Positions 13,140 through 22,407 are shown, numbered from the stretch's first letter. The stretch: DNA of 54,712 nt from Prevotellaceae bacterium (GCA_031257315.1 JAIROW010000126.1:1-54712), one strand, 5' to 3'. The notes: generated from the letters alone by a model not told the origin. Numbers and translations are program-made.

Positions 13140-13373
13140 AATAATGCGAATCAGAAGTAAAAATGTCCTGAAAGGATAAAATTTTCATAACCGCAGGCGA
13201 GCAATAGCATTGTCTGCGGTTTAACAAGGGCTTGCAACCCCTTGTTGGAGTTTTGACTTACAGGCAAAGATGAGAACGATTGTGCTACCGCAAACCGCGC
13301 TTCGCTTGTATGCGGTTATGAAAATTAAGCCCATTCGAGCTAAAAAAATGTTTTTAACCCCTGATGCGTATTT
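13140..13373. mobile_element. MITE-like element copy A (degenerate right end)
   Basis: AATAATGCGAATCA terminus, TGTCCTGAAAGGA, TTTTCATAACCGCA, ...TGCGGTTATGAAAATTAAGCCCATTCGAGCT; shares blocks with copies at 19180-19446 (inverted) and ~39896 (partial). Confidence 0.65.
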
Positions 13374-13643
13374 CTTATATTTTGAATCTAAATATTGGAC
13401 TATGATTGTCGATTTAGTGAAAAATATGACAAACTGCTCATTTTTATTGAAAAATCCTGCAAAATTTTACATGACGGAGTTTAACAGCAGCCCCTGATTA
13501 CGGATATAATATACTGATTGATAAATAAATATAATTTTTTAGAAAAAAATGTTGTTTGTTGTAATTTTTTTTAGTTATTTTACGATAAATTTTAACGATT
13601 TTTCACAGAGTTATTGATTAATTAAAAAAAAACATATAAAATT

Positions 13644-15019
13644 ATGCGAACATTATTTTATATTATTATCTTATTGTTGATAAGCAGATTTTTACCAGCG
13701 CAGACTTTTATCGGCAAAGTAATTGATGAGAACAGGCAGCCGGTTGTGTTTGCCAATGTTACTTTGCTTGCATTACCCGACAGCGTATTTGTCGTCGGTG
13801 CAACAACTGATGAGAATGGTATTTTCTTGATAACGACAGATAAAACAGAAAACGATTATTTATTAAAAATCAGCTTTTTAGGTTATGAATCGTTTACCAT
13901 AATACTGAACAGCGACAGCAGGCAGGATTTGGGCGATATTACCCTGAAAACGAATACAATACAAATGAAGGAGGTATTGGTAGTAGCTCAACAACCAAAA
14001 ATCCGTTTTGAAAAGGGAATGTATATTGCTGATATTGAACACAGTATGGCTGCAAATGGCAATACTGTAGAATCGCTGCTCAATCAGCTCCCAAGCGTAT
14101 GGGCTTCAAACAGTGGAATTTCCGTCAGTGGAAGAAGCGGAGTAGCGGTTTATATCAATAACCGACTGATAAATTTGCAGGGCGAAGCATTGATGAAATA
14201 CCTGCAAAATATTCGCTCCGAAAATATCAGTAAAATTGAAATCATGCAAAATGCGTCAGCCGAATTTTCTGCCGCAGGCGCAGGCGGCGTAATACGCATT
14301 GTAACAAAACGTATTATTGACGAAGGATGGAGAGGAACTGTCAGTACGGCAGCTCTTTATCAAAATTATGGAGGCGTTGCACCCTATTTTAATTTAATGT
14401 ACGGAAAAGGAAAATTCGGAGCAGAGCTTGCTTTTAGCGCTGAAAAATCGAAATGGCTGTCATACGTTGAGGAAAATTCGCGCGATTTTGTAAATTTAAT
14501 AAATTATCAAACAGCAGGAAAGGATACGATTTTTGACCATAATTATTCTACGGATTTGACTTTAAATTATAATTTCAACCATTATAACAAATTGATTTTA
14601 AATGCGTATTATATGTATTGGGGTAAAGATGAACGCTTTGATCAAACAACTGCTGTTTCTGGAAACCGCTTGACAGACGTCAGCGCTACACAAAACAGCC
14701 ATCAAACCGAACAGGATATGTATAGCTATTCATTTACAGTAAATTACGAACTGTTACTGGACAGTCTGGGAAAAAATAAAATAACATTGCTTGCCGATTA
14801 TAACAATCAGTATCAATATGATACAAAAGATTTTCTACACTATTTGAATAAGAACGGCGACGGCAATTTAGTTTCCGACGAAAATCTGTTGAACGAGCAG
14901 AGCAAGCCTTACCGGATTTATTCTGCCGAAGTGCGCTACAAGCACGATTTTGGAAAATCGGGTTCGGGATTAACCGGCGTCAGCATACTTTTTACATCAC
15001 CTCCAAAATTTAACTGCAC
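13644..15019 (+). pseudogene. 3'-truncated outer-membrane beta-barrel / TonB-dependent receptor-like protein with N-terminal CarboxypepD_reg-like domain
   Basis: Signal peptide, FIGKVIDENRQPVVFANVTLL domain, plug-like NGNTVESLLNQLPSVW...GRSGVAVYINNR; barrel stops at about 468 aa with a non-homologous tail (ILFTSPPKFNCTPVMLKICCI*). Confidence 0.65.
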
Positions 15020-15039
15020 CCCCGTCATGTTAAAAATTT

Positions 15040-15068
15040 GCTGTATTTAAAATTTATTTTTATCTTTG
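15040..15068 (+). promoter_or_regulatory. Bacteroidetes-type promoter (TTTG ... TATCTTTG)
   Basis: TTTGCTGTATTTAAAATTTATTTTTATCTTTG matches the TTTG/TAnnTTTG consensus. Confidence 0.5.
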
Positions 15069-15203
15069 CGGCGCAATTTTAAGTAAAAATTTTAAATATA
15101 CGATATTAAGAAATGTATAAAATTATGATATAAGAAAAAAGCGCATAAAAGCGCATTATTAGGACATATAGATTAGCGTTTTGCTAAATTCCTGTCATTG
15201 AAA

Positions 15204-15320
15204 TGTGAGAAGTTTCAGAGTACTACGGAAACAGTAAAAATGCCGCAGCAATGCGGATTTATTTATTTGTAGTACGGGTAATTCTCACAACCTCAATGCC
15301 GGATAGTAAGTCCGCTTTTT
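15204..15320 (+). ncRNA. Candidate structured leader RNA upstream of the BspA-like gene
   Basis: Nested stems TGTGAGAA/TTCTCACA (15204-15211 with 15282-15289), GTACTAC/GTAGTAC (15220-15226 with 15269-15275), CCGCA-GCAA-TGCGG with a GNRA loop (15243-15256), then a short hairpin CGGA..TCCG plus T-run. Confidence 0.45.
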
Positions 15321-15427
15321 TTATTGTATGATTTTCACGAAAATAATAAATAAAGGAGAACAAGCCGAAAATTCTATAAGAAGTAGGCATAGAAATAGAA
15401 ATAGAATATTTAATAAATTATTTTTAT

Positions 15428-18247
15428 ATGTACAAGTTTTTAAAACATCGGCGCGTGAACATATTTGGCGCAGTGGAGACCGGAGACCACTCAAAAAAAC
15501 GGGGCGAGTTCGAAAAGCCGACGAGTAGGGGAATACAGGCAAAGGCAATGCTTATGTTTGTCTGTCTCCTGTTTGCTGTTAACTCATTCGGGCAAACGTG
15601 GCAAGCCGGCGAAAATATTACTGCGACTCTAAGCAACGGCACACTTACTTTCAGCGGAACAGGAGCGATGGATAATTATAATTATAGCAGTACTCCATGG
15701 TACGGTGTACGCTCTAATATCAGTACTGTAATTATCAATAACGGTATTACTTCTATTGGCTATATGGCTTTTACCGGTTGCAGTGGATTAACCTCGTTAA
15801 CAATTCCCAATTCAGTTACTTCTATTGGTCTTGCTGCATTTTCCGTTTGCAGTGGATTAACCTCGTTGGCAATCCCAAATTCTGTTACTTCTATTGGTTC
15901 TGGTGCATTTTCCGGTTGCAGTGGATTAACCTCGTTAACAATCCCAAATTCGGTTACTTCTATTGGTTCTGGTGCTTTTAGCTATTGCAGTGGTTTAACC
16001 TCGTTAACAATCTCCAATTCTGTTACTGCTATTGGCGATAGTTTGTTTTCCGGTTGCAGTGGATTAACCTCATTAACAATCCCAAATTCAGTTACTTCTA
16101 TTGGCTATATGGCTTTTACCGGTTGCAGTGGATTAACCTCATTAATAATCCCAAATTCTGTTACTTCTATTGGTTTTTATGCTTTTTCCGGTTGCAGAGG
16201 ATTAACAGTCGTTACTATTGGAAGTAACGTTACTTCTATTGGTGGTCGTGCTTTCTATTATTGTGACAGTCTGTTGGAAATTCACAGTAAAAACACAACA
16301 CCCCCGACAACAGGCGATTATTATGGAAACGCATTTGAAAACGTAACCAAAACGACATGCAAACTGTACGTTCCTGTCGGTTCAACAGATGCCTACATGT
16401 CTGCCAACGAATGGAAAGATTTTATCAATATTTTTGAAGAGAATGGCAATATACCGCCCACGCTCTCCGTGTCCGACAGTTGCACTTTTTCTGCAAGCGG
16501 TGGAACTACAACAATAACTATTACTTCAAATCAGTCGTGGACAGTACAGAATAATGTATCGTGGCTTACAGTTTCGCAAACTGGCGGCAGTAATAACGGT
16601 ACTTTTACAGTAACAGCTACGGCAAATACTTCTGCATCATGGCGCAATGCAACCATTACTGTAACTGGTGGTGGAATAACAAGAACAATACCTGTCTGGC
16701 AGGAGTCTGCTCCTTTGTTTAATGTGTCGCCAGATTCCTGTCATATTTCTGCAAGCGGTGGAACTACTACAATAACTGTTACTTCAAATCAGTCGTGGAC
16801 AGTACAGAATAATGCATCGTGGCTTACAGTTTCGCAAACTGGCGGCAGTAATAACGGTACTTTTACAATAACAGCTACGACAAATACTTCTGCATCTCAG
16901 CGCAGTGCAAACATTACTGTAACTGGCGGTGGAATAACGAGAACAATAACTGTCTATCAGGCGCCTGCCGTCATGCTTTCGGTGTTGCCAGATTCCTGCA
17001 CCTTCTCTGCAAACGGTGGTACTACTACAATAACCATTACTTCAAATCAGTCGTGGACAGTACAGAATAATGCATCGTGGCTTATAGTTTCACAAACTGG
17101 CGGCAGTAATAACGGTACTTTTACAATAACAGCTACGACAAATACTTCTGCATCTCAGCGCAGTGCAAACATTACTGTAACTGGCGGTGGAATAACAAGA
17201 ACAATAACTGTCTATCAGGCGCCTGCCGTCATGCTTTCGGTGTTGCCCGATTCCTGCACCTTCTCTGCAAACGGCGGTACTACTACAATAACCGTTACTT
17301 CAAATCAGTCGTGGACAGTACAGAATAATGCATCGTGGCTTACAGTTTCACAAACTGGCGGCGGTCATAACGGTATTTTAATTACAGATACAACGAACAT
17401 AACGGCAGCGGCAAATACTTCTACATCTCAGCGCAATGCAACCGTTACGATAACAGGCGGCGGAATAACAAGAACAATACTTGTCCATCAGGCGCCTGCC
17501 GCTATGCTTTCCTTTTCGTCGGATTCCAGCATGTACATTTTCGGCGCCGACGGCGGTACGACTTCTGCAATATCTGTTGTCTCCAATCAAACATGGACAG
17601 TATCTGTCAGCAATACGTGGCTTGCAGTTTCGCGCACAGAAGGCAGCAATAATGGAATATTCACCATAACGGCGGCAAAAAATACTTCTATCGTCGATAC
17701 GCTTTTCGGATACGTTTTTGTAACAGGCGGCGGAATAACGAAAACAATAACCGTACAGGTATTGCCTGCTTCTGTGCCGGTAACAGGCGTAAATCTAAGT
17801 TTAGCATCGCTATTGGGAGAAATCGACGGCAGCGACACGCTAACGGCAACCGTACAGCCCGCAAACGCATCGAACAAAACAGTAACATGGAGTTCGTCCG
17901 ATACCGGCGTGGCAACAGTCAATAACGGTATGGTCAATTTTGTCGGTATAGGTACGGCAACAATAACCGTTACCACTCAGGACGGCGCCAAAAATGCAAC
18001 ATGTACGGTAACGGTAGAAGCGCAGATTCCTGTGCCAGTTTTTGACGGATTACAGAGAGAATATTCGCAGACTAACACGTCTATTCCGTTGAAACTTAAA
18101 GGCAAAAACGCCGAAAACTTCACTGTTTTCAAAGTAAACGGCGAAGTAAAAACGGCTTTCGTACCTGATACAAAAGGCGTTTTCCTGATAGAAGCCTTTA
18201 CGTCAGACGGAAAATCAAAAATTGAAACATACATAAAAGTAAATTAG
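15428..18247 (+). CDS. Secreted surface protein: BspA-type LRR_5 repeats, then BACON domain repeats, then Big2 Ig-like domain
   Basis: TIPNSVTSIGSGAFSGCSGLTSL repeats; FSASGGTTTITITSNQSWTV..NASWLTVSQTGGSNNGTFTITA BACON repeats; VTGVNLS..TLTATVQPANASNKTVTWSSSDTGVATV Big2. Start may instead be 15548 (MLMFVCLLFAVNSFGQ). Confidence 0.88.
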   Translation: MYKFLKHRRVNIFGAVETGDHSKKRGEFEKPTSRGIQAKAMLMFVCLLFAVNSFGQTWQAGENITATLSNGTLTFSGTGAMDNYNYSSTPWYGVRSNISTVIINNGITSIGYMAFTGCSGLTSLTIPNSVTSIGLAAFSVCSGLTSLAIPNSVTSIGSGAFSGCSGLTSLTIPNSVTSIGSGAFSYCSGLTSLTISNSVTAIGDSLFSGCSGLTSLTIPNSVTSIGYMAFTGCSGLTSLIIPNSVTSIGFYAFSGCRGLTVVTIGSNVTSIGGRAFYYCDSLLEIHSKNTTPPTTGDYYGNAFENVTKTTCKLYVPVGSTDAYMSANEWKDFINIFEENGNIPPTLSVSDSCTFSASGGTTTITITSNQSWTVQNNVSWLTVSQTGGSNNGTFTVTATANTSASWRNATITVTGGGITRTIPVWQESAPLFNVSPDSCHISASGGTTTITVTSNQSWTVQNNASWLTVSQTGGSNNGTFTITATTNTSASQRSANITVTGGGITRTITVYQAPAVMLSVLPDSCTFSANGGTTTITITSNQSWTVQNNASWLIVSQTGGSNNGTFTITATTNTSASQRSANITVTGGGITRTITVYQAPAVMLSVLPDSCTFSANGGTTTITVTSNQSWTVQNNASWLTVSQTGGGHNGILITDTTNITAAANTSTSQRNATVTITGGGITRTILVHQAPAAMLSFSSDSSMYIFGADGGTTSAISVVSNQTWTVSVSNTWLAVSRTEGSNNGIFTITAAKNTSIVDTLFGYVFVTGGGITKTITVQVLPASVPVTGVNLSLASLLGEIDGSDTLTATVQPANASNKTVTWSSSDTGVATVNNGMVNFVGIGTATITVTTQDGAKNATCTVTVEAQIPVPVFDGLQREYSQTNTSIPLKLKGKNAENFTVFKVNGEVKTAFVPDTKGVFLIEAFTSDGKSKIETYIKVN
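15745..16250 (+). repeat. Coding tandem repeat, about 69 bp (23 aa) LRR unit
   Basis: GGTTGCAGTGGATTAACCTCGTTAACAATCCCAAATTCTGTTACTTCTATTGGT repeated about 7 times. Confidence 0.9.
16470..17510 (+). repeat. Coding tandem repeat, about 258 bp (86 aa) BACON unit, near-identical central copies
   Basis: GTGTTGCC(A/C)GATTCCTGC... recurs at 16982 and 17240 with near-identical intervening sequence. Confidence 0.9.
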
Positions 18248-18300
18248 AGTTTAAAGTTTAGATATTAGATATTAGAATTTATAGTTTATATATTAGAGTT
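18245..18300 (+). repeat. Exactly eight heptamers spanning stop codon to start codon
   Basis: TAGAGTT TAAAGTT TAGATAT TAGATAT TAGAATT TATAGTT TATATAT TAGAGTT then ATG at 18301. Confidence 0.9.
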
Positions 18301-18987
18301 ATGAAGAATATATGTAAAAATATAATAACAGCGTCGATAATAGCGCTGTTTGCAATTGCCTGCAGCGAAGAAGTTCCTGAACCGGCAGCTCCGGTAACGC
18401 CTGAATTTTCTGTTTCTCAGGTAACAGTGGAGGCAGGAAAAAGCGTAATGGTAAGAATTACAAAGGGAACGCCCAAATATACCATTGTCAGTTCCTCGTC
18501 TTCGGTTGCGACAGCTACTGTTTACGGAGATACAGTAACAGTTGAAGGTATTGCCGAAGGAAGCGCAAATCTTACGGTCAGCGGTTCCGACGGCGGCAAA
18601 GCAAGTATTACTGTCAACGTAACCGCTCCCTCCGACCCATACGAACAGTTTAAAGCCGACGAAACTCCACGTTTTGAAACAGATGAACAAAAAACTGTAA
18701 AAAATATGGAAGGCGAATATCTGTTTTATTTTGACGCTGGAGGAAATCTGTTTTCTTCTGCAAAAACCAAAACAGGATACGCTTCGCGCGATGGTAAAAC
18801 ATTCTATTTTATCGAATGGGAAGGCGACACGGCGCAGGGCGAAAAATCAAATCCGACGCTCAGAACCGATTCCGTCACGGTAGGTTTGCAGTATCTGCGA
18901 ATATTGCAGGTCAAAAACGGAAAAATATGGATTACATACAAAATCCCCGATTCCGACGAAGGAAAAGCTGTACAAAATGTAGAATAA
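18301..18987 (+). CDS. Lipoprotein with Big2-like Ig domain
   Basis: Lipobox LFAIACSEE; VTVEAGKSVMVRITKGTPKYTIVSSSSSVATATVYGDTVTVEGIAEGSANLTVSGSDGGKASITVNV. Confidence 0.8.
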   Translation: MKNICKNIITASIIALFAIACSEEVPEPAAPVTPEFSVSQVTVEAGKSVMVRITKGTPKYTIVSSSSSVATATVYGDTVTVEGIAEGSANLTVSGSDGGKASITVNVTAPSDPYEQFKADETPRFETDEQKTVKNMEGEYLFYFDAGGNLFSSAKTKTGYASRDGKTFYFIEWEGDTAQGEKSNPTLRTDSVTVGLQYLRILQVKNGKIWITYKIPDSDEGKAVQNVE

Positions 18988-19021
18988 ATATGAACTGACA
19001 AAACCAGTCTTTTTTACATAG

Positions 19022-19056
19022 ATGGCGTAATCCATGCTGATTGCGCCATTTTTTGT
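19022..19056 (+). terminator. Intrinsic terminator
   Basis: ATGGCGTAATC catgct GATTGCGCCAT TTTTT. Confidence 0.8.
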
Positions 19057-19179
19057 ATTTTAGTAACTGTAAACAATGTCTAAGAAATTATCAATAAAAC
19101 AGATATGTTAATTTGATGTTTTTTAATAACTGTAACTATAAAATATTAAATTATCTTAAAAATATGGTTGTGTTTTGGC

Positions 19180-19446
19180 AAATAATGCGAATCAATGGTT
19201 GAAAATGTTATTTTAGCCCGAATGGGCTAAATTTTCATAACCGCATACAAGCGAAGCGCGGTTTGCGGTAGCACAATCGTTCTCATCTTTGCCTGTAAGG
19301 CAAAACATTAATTCTATTGCGATAGAGTTCTGCCTTTCAGACAGTCTGTTGTTGTCGTTTTTAGCCGTAGGCAACGCTATCGCTCGCCTGCGGTTATGAA
19401 ATTTTTGTCCTGAAAGGACATTTTAACTCCTGATTCGCATAATTAA
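19180..19446. mobile_element. MITE-like element copy B (about 266 bp, TIR AATAATGCGAATCA/TGATTCGCATAATT)
   Basis: Terminal inverted repeats plus subterminal palindromes TAGCCCGAATGGGCTA and TGTCCTGAAAGGACA; inverted relative to copy A. Confidence 0.7.
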
Positions 19447-19550
19447 TAAGTCCGTTATTTTCAAAGATTCTCAGTTCGTCAATGCCATCTCAGGCAATAG
19501 CACGAACTGCCCATTCGCAGCGCGTTCTGTGAGTCAACTATATACATCAA

Positions 19551-19723
19551 CTCTAAACTCTAAACTCTAAACTCTAAACTCTAAACTCTAAACTCTAAAC
19601 TCTAAACTCTAAACTCTGATATCTAATATATAATATCTAAACTTTAATGTCTAAACTCTAAACTCTAAACTCTAAACTCTAAACTCTAAACTCTAAACTC
19701 TAAACTCTAAACTCTAAACTCTA
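19551..19723. repeat. Heptameric tandem repeat (CTCTAAA)n, about 20 units in two blocks
   Basis: ACTCTAAACTCTAAA... at 19551-19617 and 19651-19723, with degenerate ATCTAATATATAATATCTAAACTTTAATGT between. Confidence 0.97.
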
Positions 19724-20728
19724 TTTCAGCGTTATTTTCAAATTCAGTCCCAGCGCCGGAGTTGGAGGATTTTGTGCAAACAGGATATTTTGCTGCATTA
19801 CGGCGGGAGAAAGATTGAATGAGAGATTTTCGCTGACGTCGAAATTGCTCAAATGTGCGAAAACGGTAGCGTCAATGATGTTAACAGCATAAAAAATAGC
19901 GAGATACAAAATAGCATAATCGCGCTGTCTTCGATAGGTGTCGCGATAATTTTTCAAACTTTGAATGGACAGTCGTCCATGAAATTCGCTTTGCGGCTTG
20001 CTTGCATCTTGAGAATAATCGTACTCCATATTGTATGCTGTACGAAAACGGTTATACTGCATGTTGTTCAGGTCGAACCAGTAGTAGAAAAAACTAAATC
20101 CTCCATAAATGAGTGGAATTTTCCAGTATTCTCCATTGTACGCCTGTCCCAGTCCGGGCAAAAAAGTTGAGAACAGCGTTGCTTTTATTGGCACAATTTC
20201 GTCGCGCGGCGTTTTATAGTTGCTCAGACCGTCAATCAAACTGCCCAGATAGAGGAGACCTGCGCCGGTATAGAATAAATTGCTTTGAGTCAGATATTTT
20301 GCATCGCCGGTTTTGCCGTATAGCGATTTGCTGGTTATTCCGCCATAAATCAGAGCGGCTCCGCCGGCGTAAATTACGGGAATTTTCCAGTACTGTCTGT
20401 TATATGCCTGAGAATAAGCGGGAATAATCATTGAAGTTAACATAACTCTGCTCGCCGACAAAGAATCGATACCTTTCAATCCTTTTATAAGATTCTGGCT
20501 TCTTTTGGGTTCTTCGATTTTTTCCTCTTCTTCGGAAACGGTTTCTTCCTGCGAAAAAGTATTTACCTGAGAATTAATCTGTAAAGGATTCAAGATACAG
20601 AAAACCGCAAAAACAGCAACTGTCGCCATTTTTTTACAGCCAGCACAAAAACGCGCGTTTGACCTGAACAGTGAAATCAAACGCAACAAAATCATTTCCA
20701 AAGATGTTTTTTTATTGTTTACTGTCAA
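19721..20728 (-). CDS. DUF5683 domain-containing protein
   Basis: SASRVMLTSMIIPAYSQAYNRQYWKIPVIYAGGAALIYGG...FLPGLGQAYNGEYWKIPLIYGGFSFFYYW; directly downstream of parB. Confidence 0.8.
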   Translation of the reverse strand: MTVNNKKTSLEMILLRLISLFRSNARFCAGCKKMATVAVFAVFCILNPLQINSQVNTFSQEETVSEEEEKIEEPKRSQNLIKGLKGIDSLSASRVMLTSMIIPAYSQAYNRQYWKIPVIYAGGAALIYGGITSKSLYGKTGDAKYLTQSNLFYTGAGLLYLGSLIDGLSNYKTPRDEIVPIKATLFSTFLPGLGQAYNGEYWKIPLIYGGFSFFYYWFDLNNMQYNRFRTAYNMEYDYSQDASKPQSEFHGRLSIQSLKNYRDTYRRQRDYAILYLAIFYAVNIIDATVFAHLSNFDVSENLSFNLSPAVMQQNILFAQNPPTPALGLNLKITLK

Positions 20729-21597
20729 ATACTTAAACTTTTTATAAAATTCTCTATTTCCTCGTCCGAAGAAAAATTTATTGTTATACTGCCTTCTCCT
20801 TTTGTATTTCGTTTGATATTTATGTTATTATTGAATTTTGTTTCTAATAATTCAACCAGCAGACAAAATCTTTCGGGTAATTCTTCTGTTTTCGGAGATT
20901 GTTTTTCCTGTCTTTTTTGTTTGTCCTGTTTTAATTTATTTACTAATTCTTCAATTTGGCGTACCGAAAGTTCTTCTGTTATGATTTTTTCTGCAAGTTT
21001 GCTTTGCAGTTTGTGGTCGGCAATACCGGCAAGAGTTTTGGCGTGTCCAAAACTTATTTTATGTTCTCTGATAGCCTGTTGCACGTTTTCGTCAAGAGAC
21101 AGAAGGCGCAGATAATGAGTTACGGTTGCGCGTTTTTTGCCAACTCTTTCGCTCAACTGTTCGTGAGTAAACCTACATTCGTTCATCAGTCGATCGTATG
21201 AAAATGCGATTTCCATCGGGTCGAGGTCTTCGCGCTGGATATTTTCAATCAGCGCCATTTCAAGCGTTTCGGAGTCGTTGGCTGTTCTGATATATGCAGG
21301 AATGGTTTGCAAACCTGCAATGCGGGCAGCCCTGTAACGTCTTTCACCGCTGATTATCTGATACCTGTCTTCGCCTGTTTCTCTTAAAGTCAAAGGCTGT
21401 ATTATTCCGTGTACTTTAATTGAACTGGCAAGTTCATTCAGAGCGTTTTCGTCGAATGAAGTTCTTGGCTGGGAAGGATTGGCTTCGATTTTATCGATGT
21501 CGATTTCCGTATTTTCGACCGATAATTTTCCGTGTTCTATCTGAATATCGGTAATCAAAGCCCCAATTCCCTTGCCCAACGCATTTTTTTTTGTCAT
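20725..21597 (-). CDS. parB: Chromosome-partitioning protein ParB
   Basis: IEANPSQPRTSFDENALNELASSIKVHGIIQPLTLRE..YQIISGERRYRAARIAGL. Confidence 0.95.
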   Translation of the reverse strand: MTKKNALGKGIGALITDIQIEHGKLSVENTEIDIDKIEANPSQPRTSFDENALNELASSIKVHGIIQPLTLRETGEDRYQIISGERRYRAARIAGLQTIPAYIRTANDSETLEMALIENIQREDLDPMEIAFSYDRLMNECRFTHEQLSERVGKKRATVTHYLRLLSLDENVQQAIREHKISFGHAKTLAGIADHKLQSKLAEKIITEELSVRQIEELVNKLKQDKQKRQEKQSPKTEELPERFCLLVELLETKFNNNINIKRNTKGEGSITINFSSDEEIENFIKSLSI

Positions 21598-21621
21598 AAT
21601 AAATATAAATAAGTCTGAATT

Positions 21622-22407
21622 TTATTCTTTTTTCGATTCGTTATTTTTTAAAATTTCTTTTGCCATGTTCAGATAATTTGCTGTACCGATGGAAGATGCA
21701 TCGTATAGAACTACCGGTTTTCCGTATGAGGGAGACTCGCCGAGTTTTACGTTTCGCTGTATTATGGTTTGAAATACCATTGTTCCGAAATGTTTTCTGA
21801 CCTCCTCGACTACCTGATTTGCCAGACGAAGCCTTGCATCGTACATTGTAAGCAAAAATCCTTCAATTTCCAGTTTCGGATTCAGTCTTGTCTGTATAAG
21901 TTTCACAGTATTAAGAAGTTTACCCAAACCTTCCAGCGCAAAATATTCGCACTGAACAGGAATTATGACGGAATTTGCGGCTGTCAGAGCATTAACGGTA
22001 ATTAGCCCAAGCGACGGCGAGCAGTCTATAAAAACGTAATCGTACAGTTCTTTGAGTTTGTCCGTTACATTTTTCATGATTTTTTCTCTGTCTGGCAGGT
22101 TAAGCATCTCTATTTCAGCCCCTACCAAATCAATATGCGACGATATTAAATCCAGCCCCTTGATTTCGGTACCGAGTATTGAATCCTTGATAGCTGTTTT
22201 ACCTATAAGCAGTTCATATATACTGCTTTGAACGCCTTCAATATCAATTCCCAGACCGGACGAAGCATTTGCCTGCGGGTCGGCGTCAATAATTAGAACT
22301 TTTTTTTCCATTACTGCCAGACTTGCGGCAACATTTATGGCGGTTGTTGTTTTTCCAACGCCTCCTTTCTGATTAGCAATTGCGATAATTTTTCCCATTT
22401 TAGACAC
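21622..22407 (-). CDS. parA: ParA/Soj family ATPase
   Basis: [24 protein letters not shown] deviant Walker [14 protein letters not shown]. Confidence 0.96.
   Translation of the reverse strand: MSKMGKIIAIANQKGGVGKTTTAINVAASLAVMEKKVLIIDADPQANASSGLGIDIEGVQSSIYELLIGKTAIKDSILGTEIKGLDLISSHIDLVGAEIEMLNLPDREKIMKNVTDKLKELYDYVFIDCSPSLGLITVNALTAANSVIIPVQCEYFALEGLGKLLNTVKLIQTRLNPKLEIEGFLLTMYDARLRLANQVVEEVRKHFGTMVFQTIIQRNVKLGESPSYGKPVVLYDASSIGTANYLNMAKEILKNNESKKE

Noticed and set aside
13270-13497. 75-aa ORF in the MITE-like copy A
   Set aside because: Arises from the repeat element; no similar frame is preserved in copies B or C.
19551-19723. Telomere or linear-replicon end
   Set aside because: The array is internal, flanked by chromosomal genes on both sides; resemblance to CCCTAAA is superficial.
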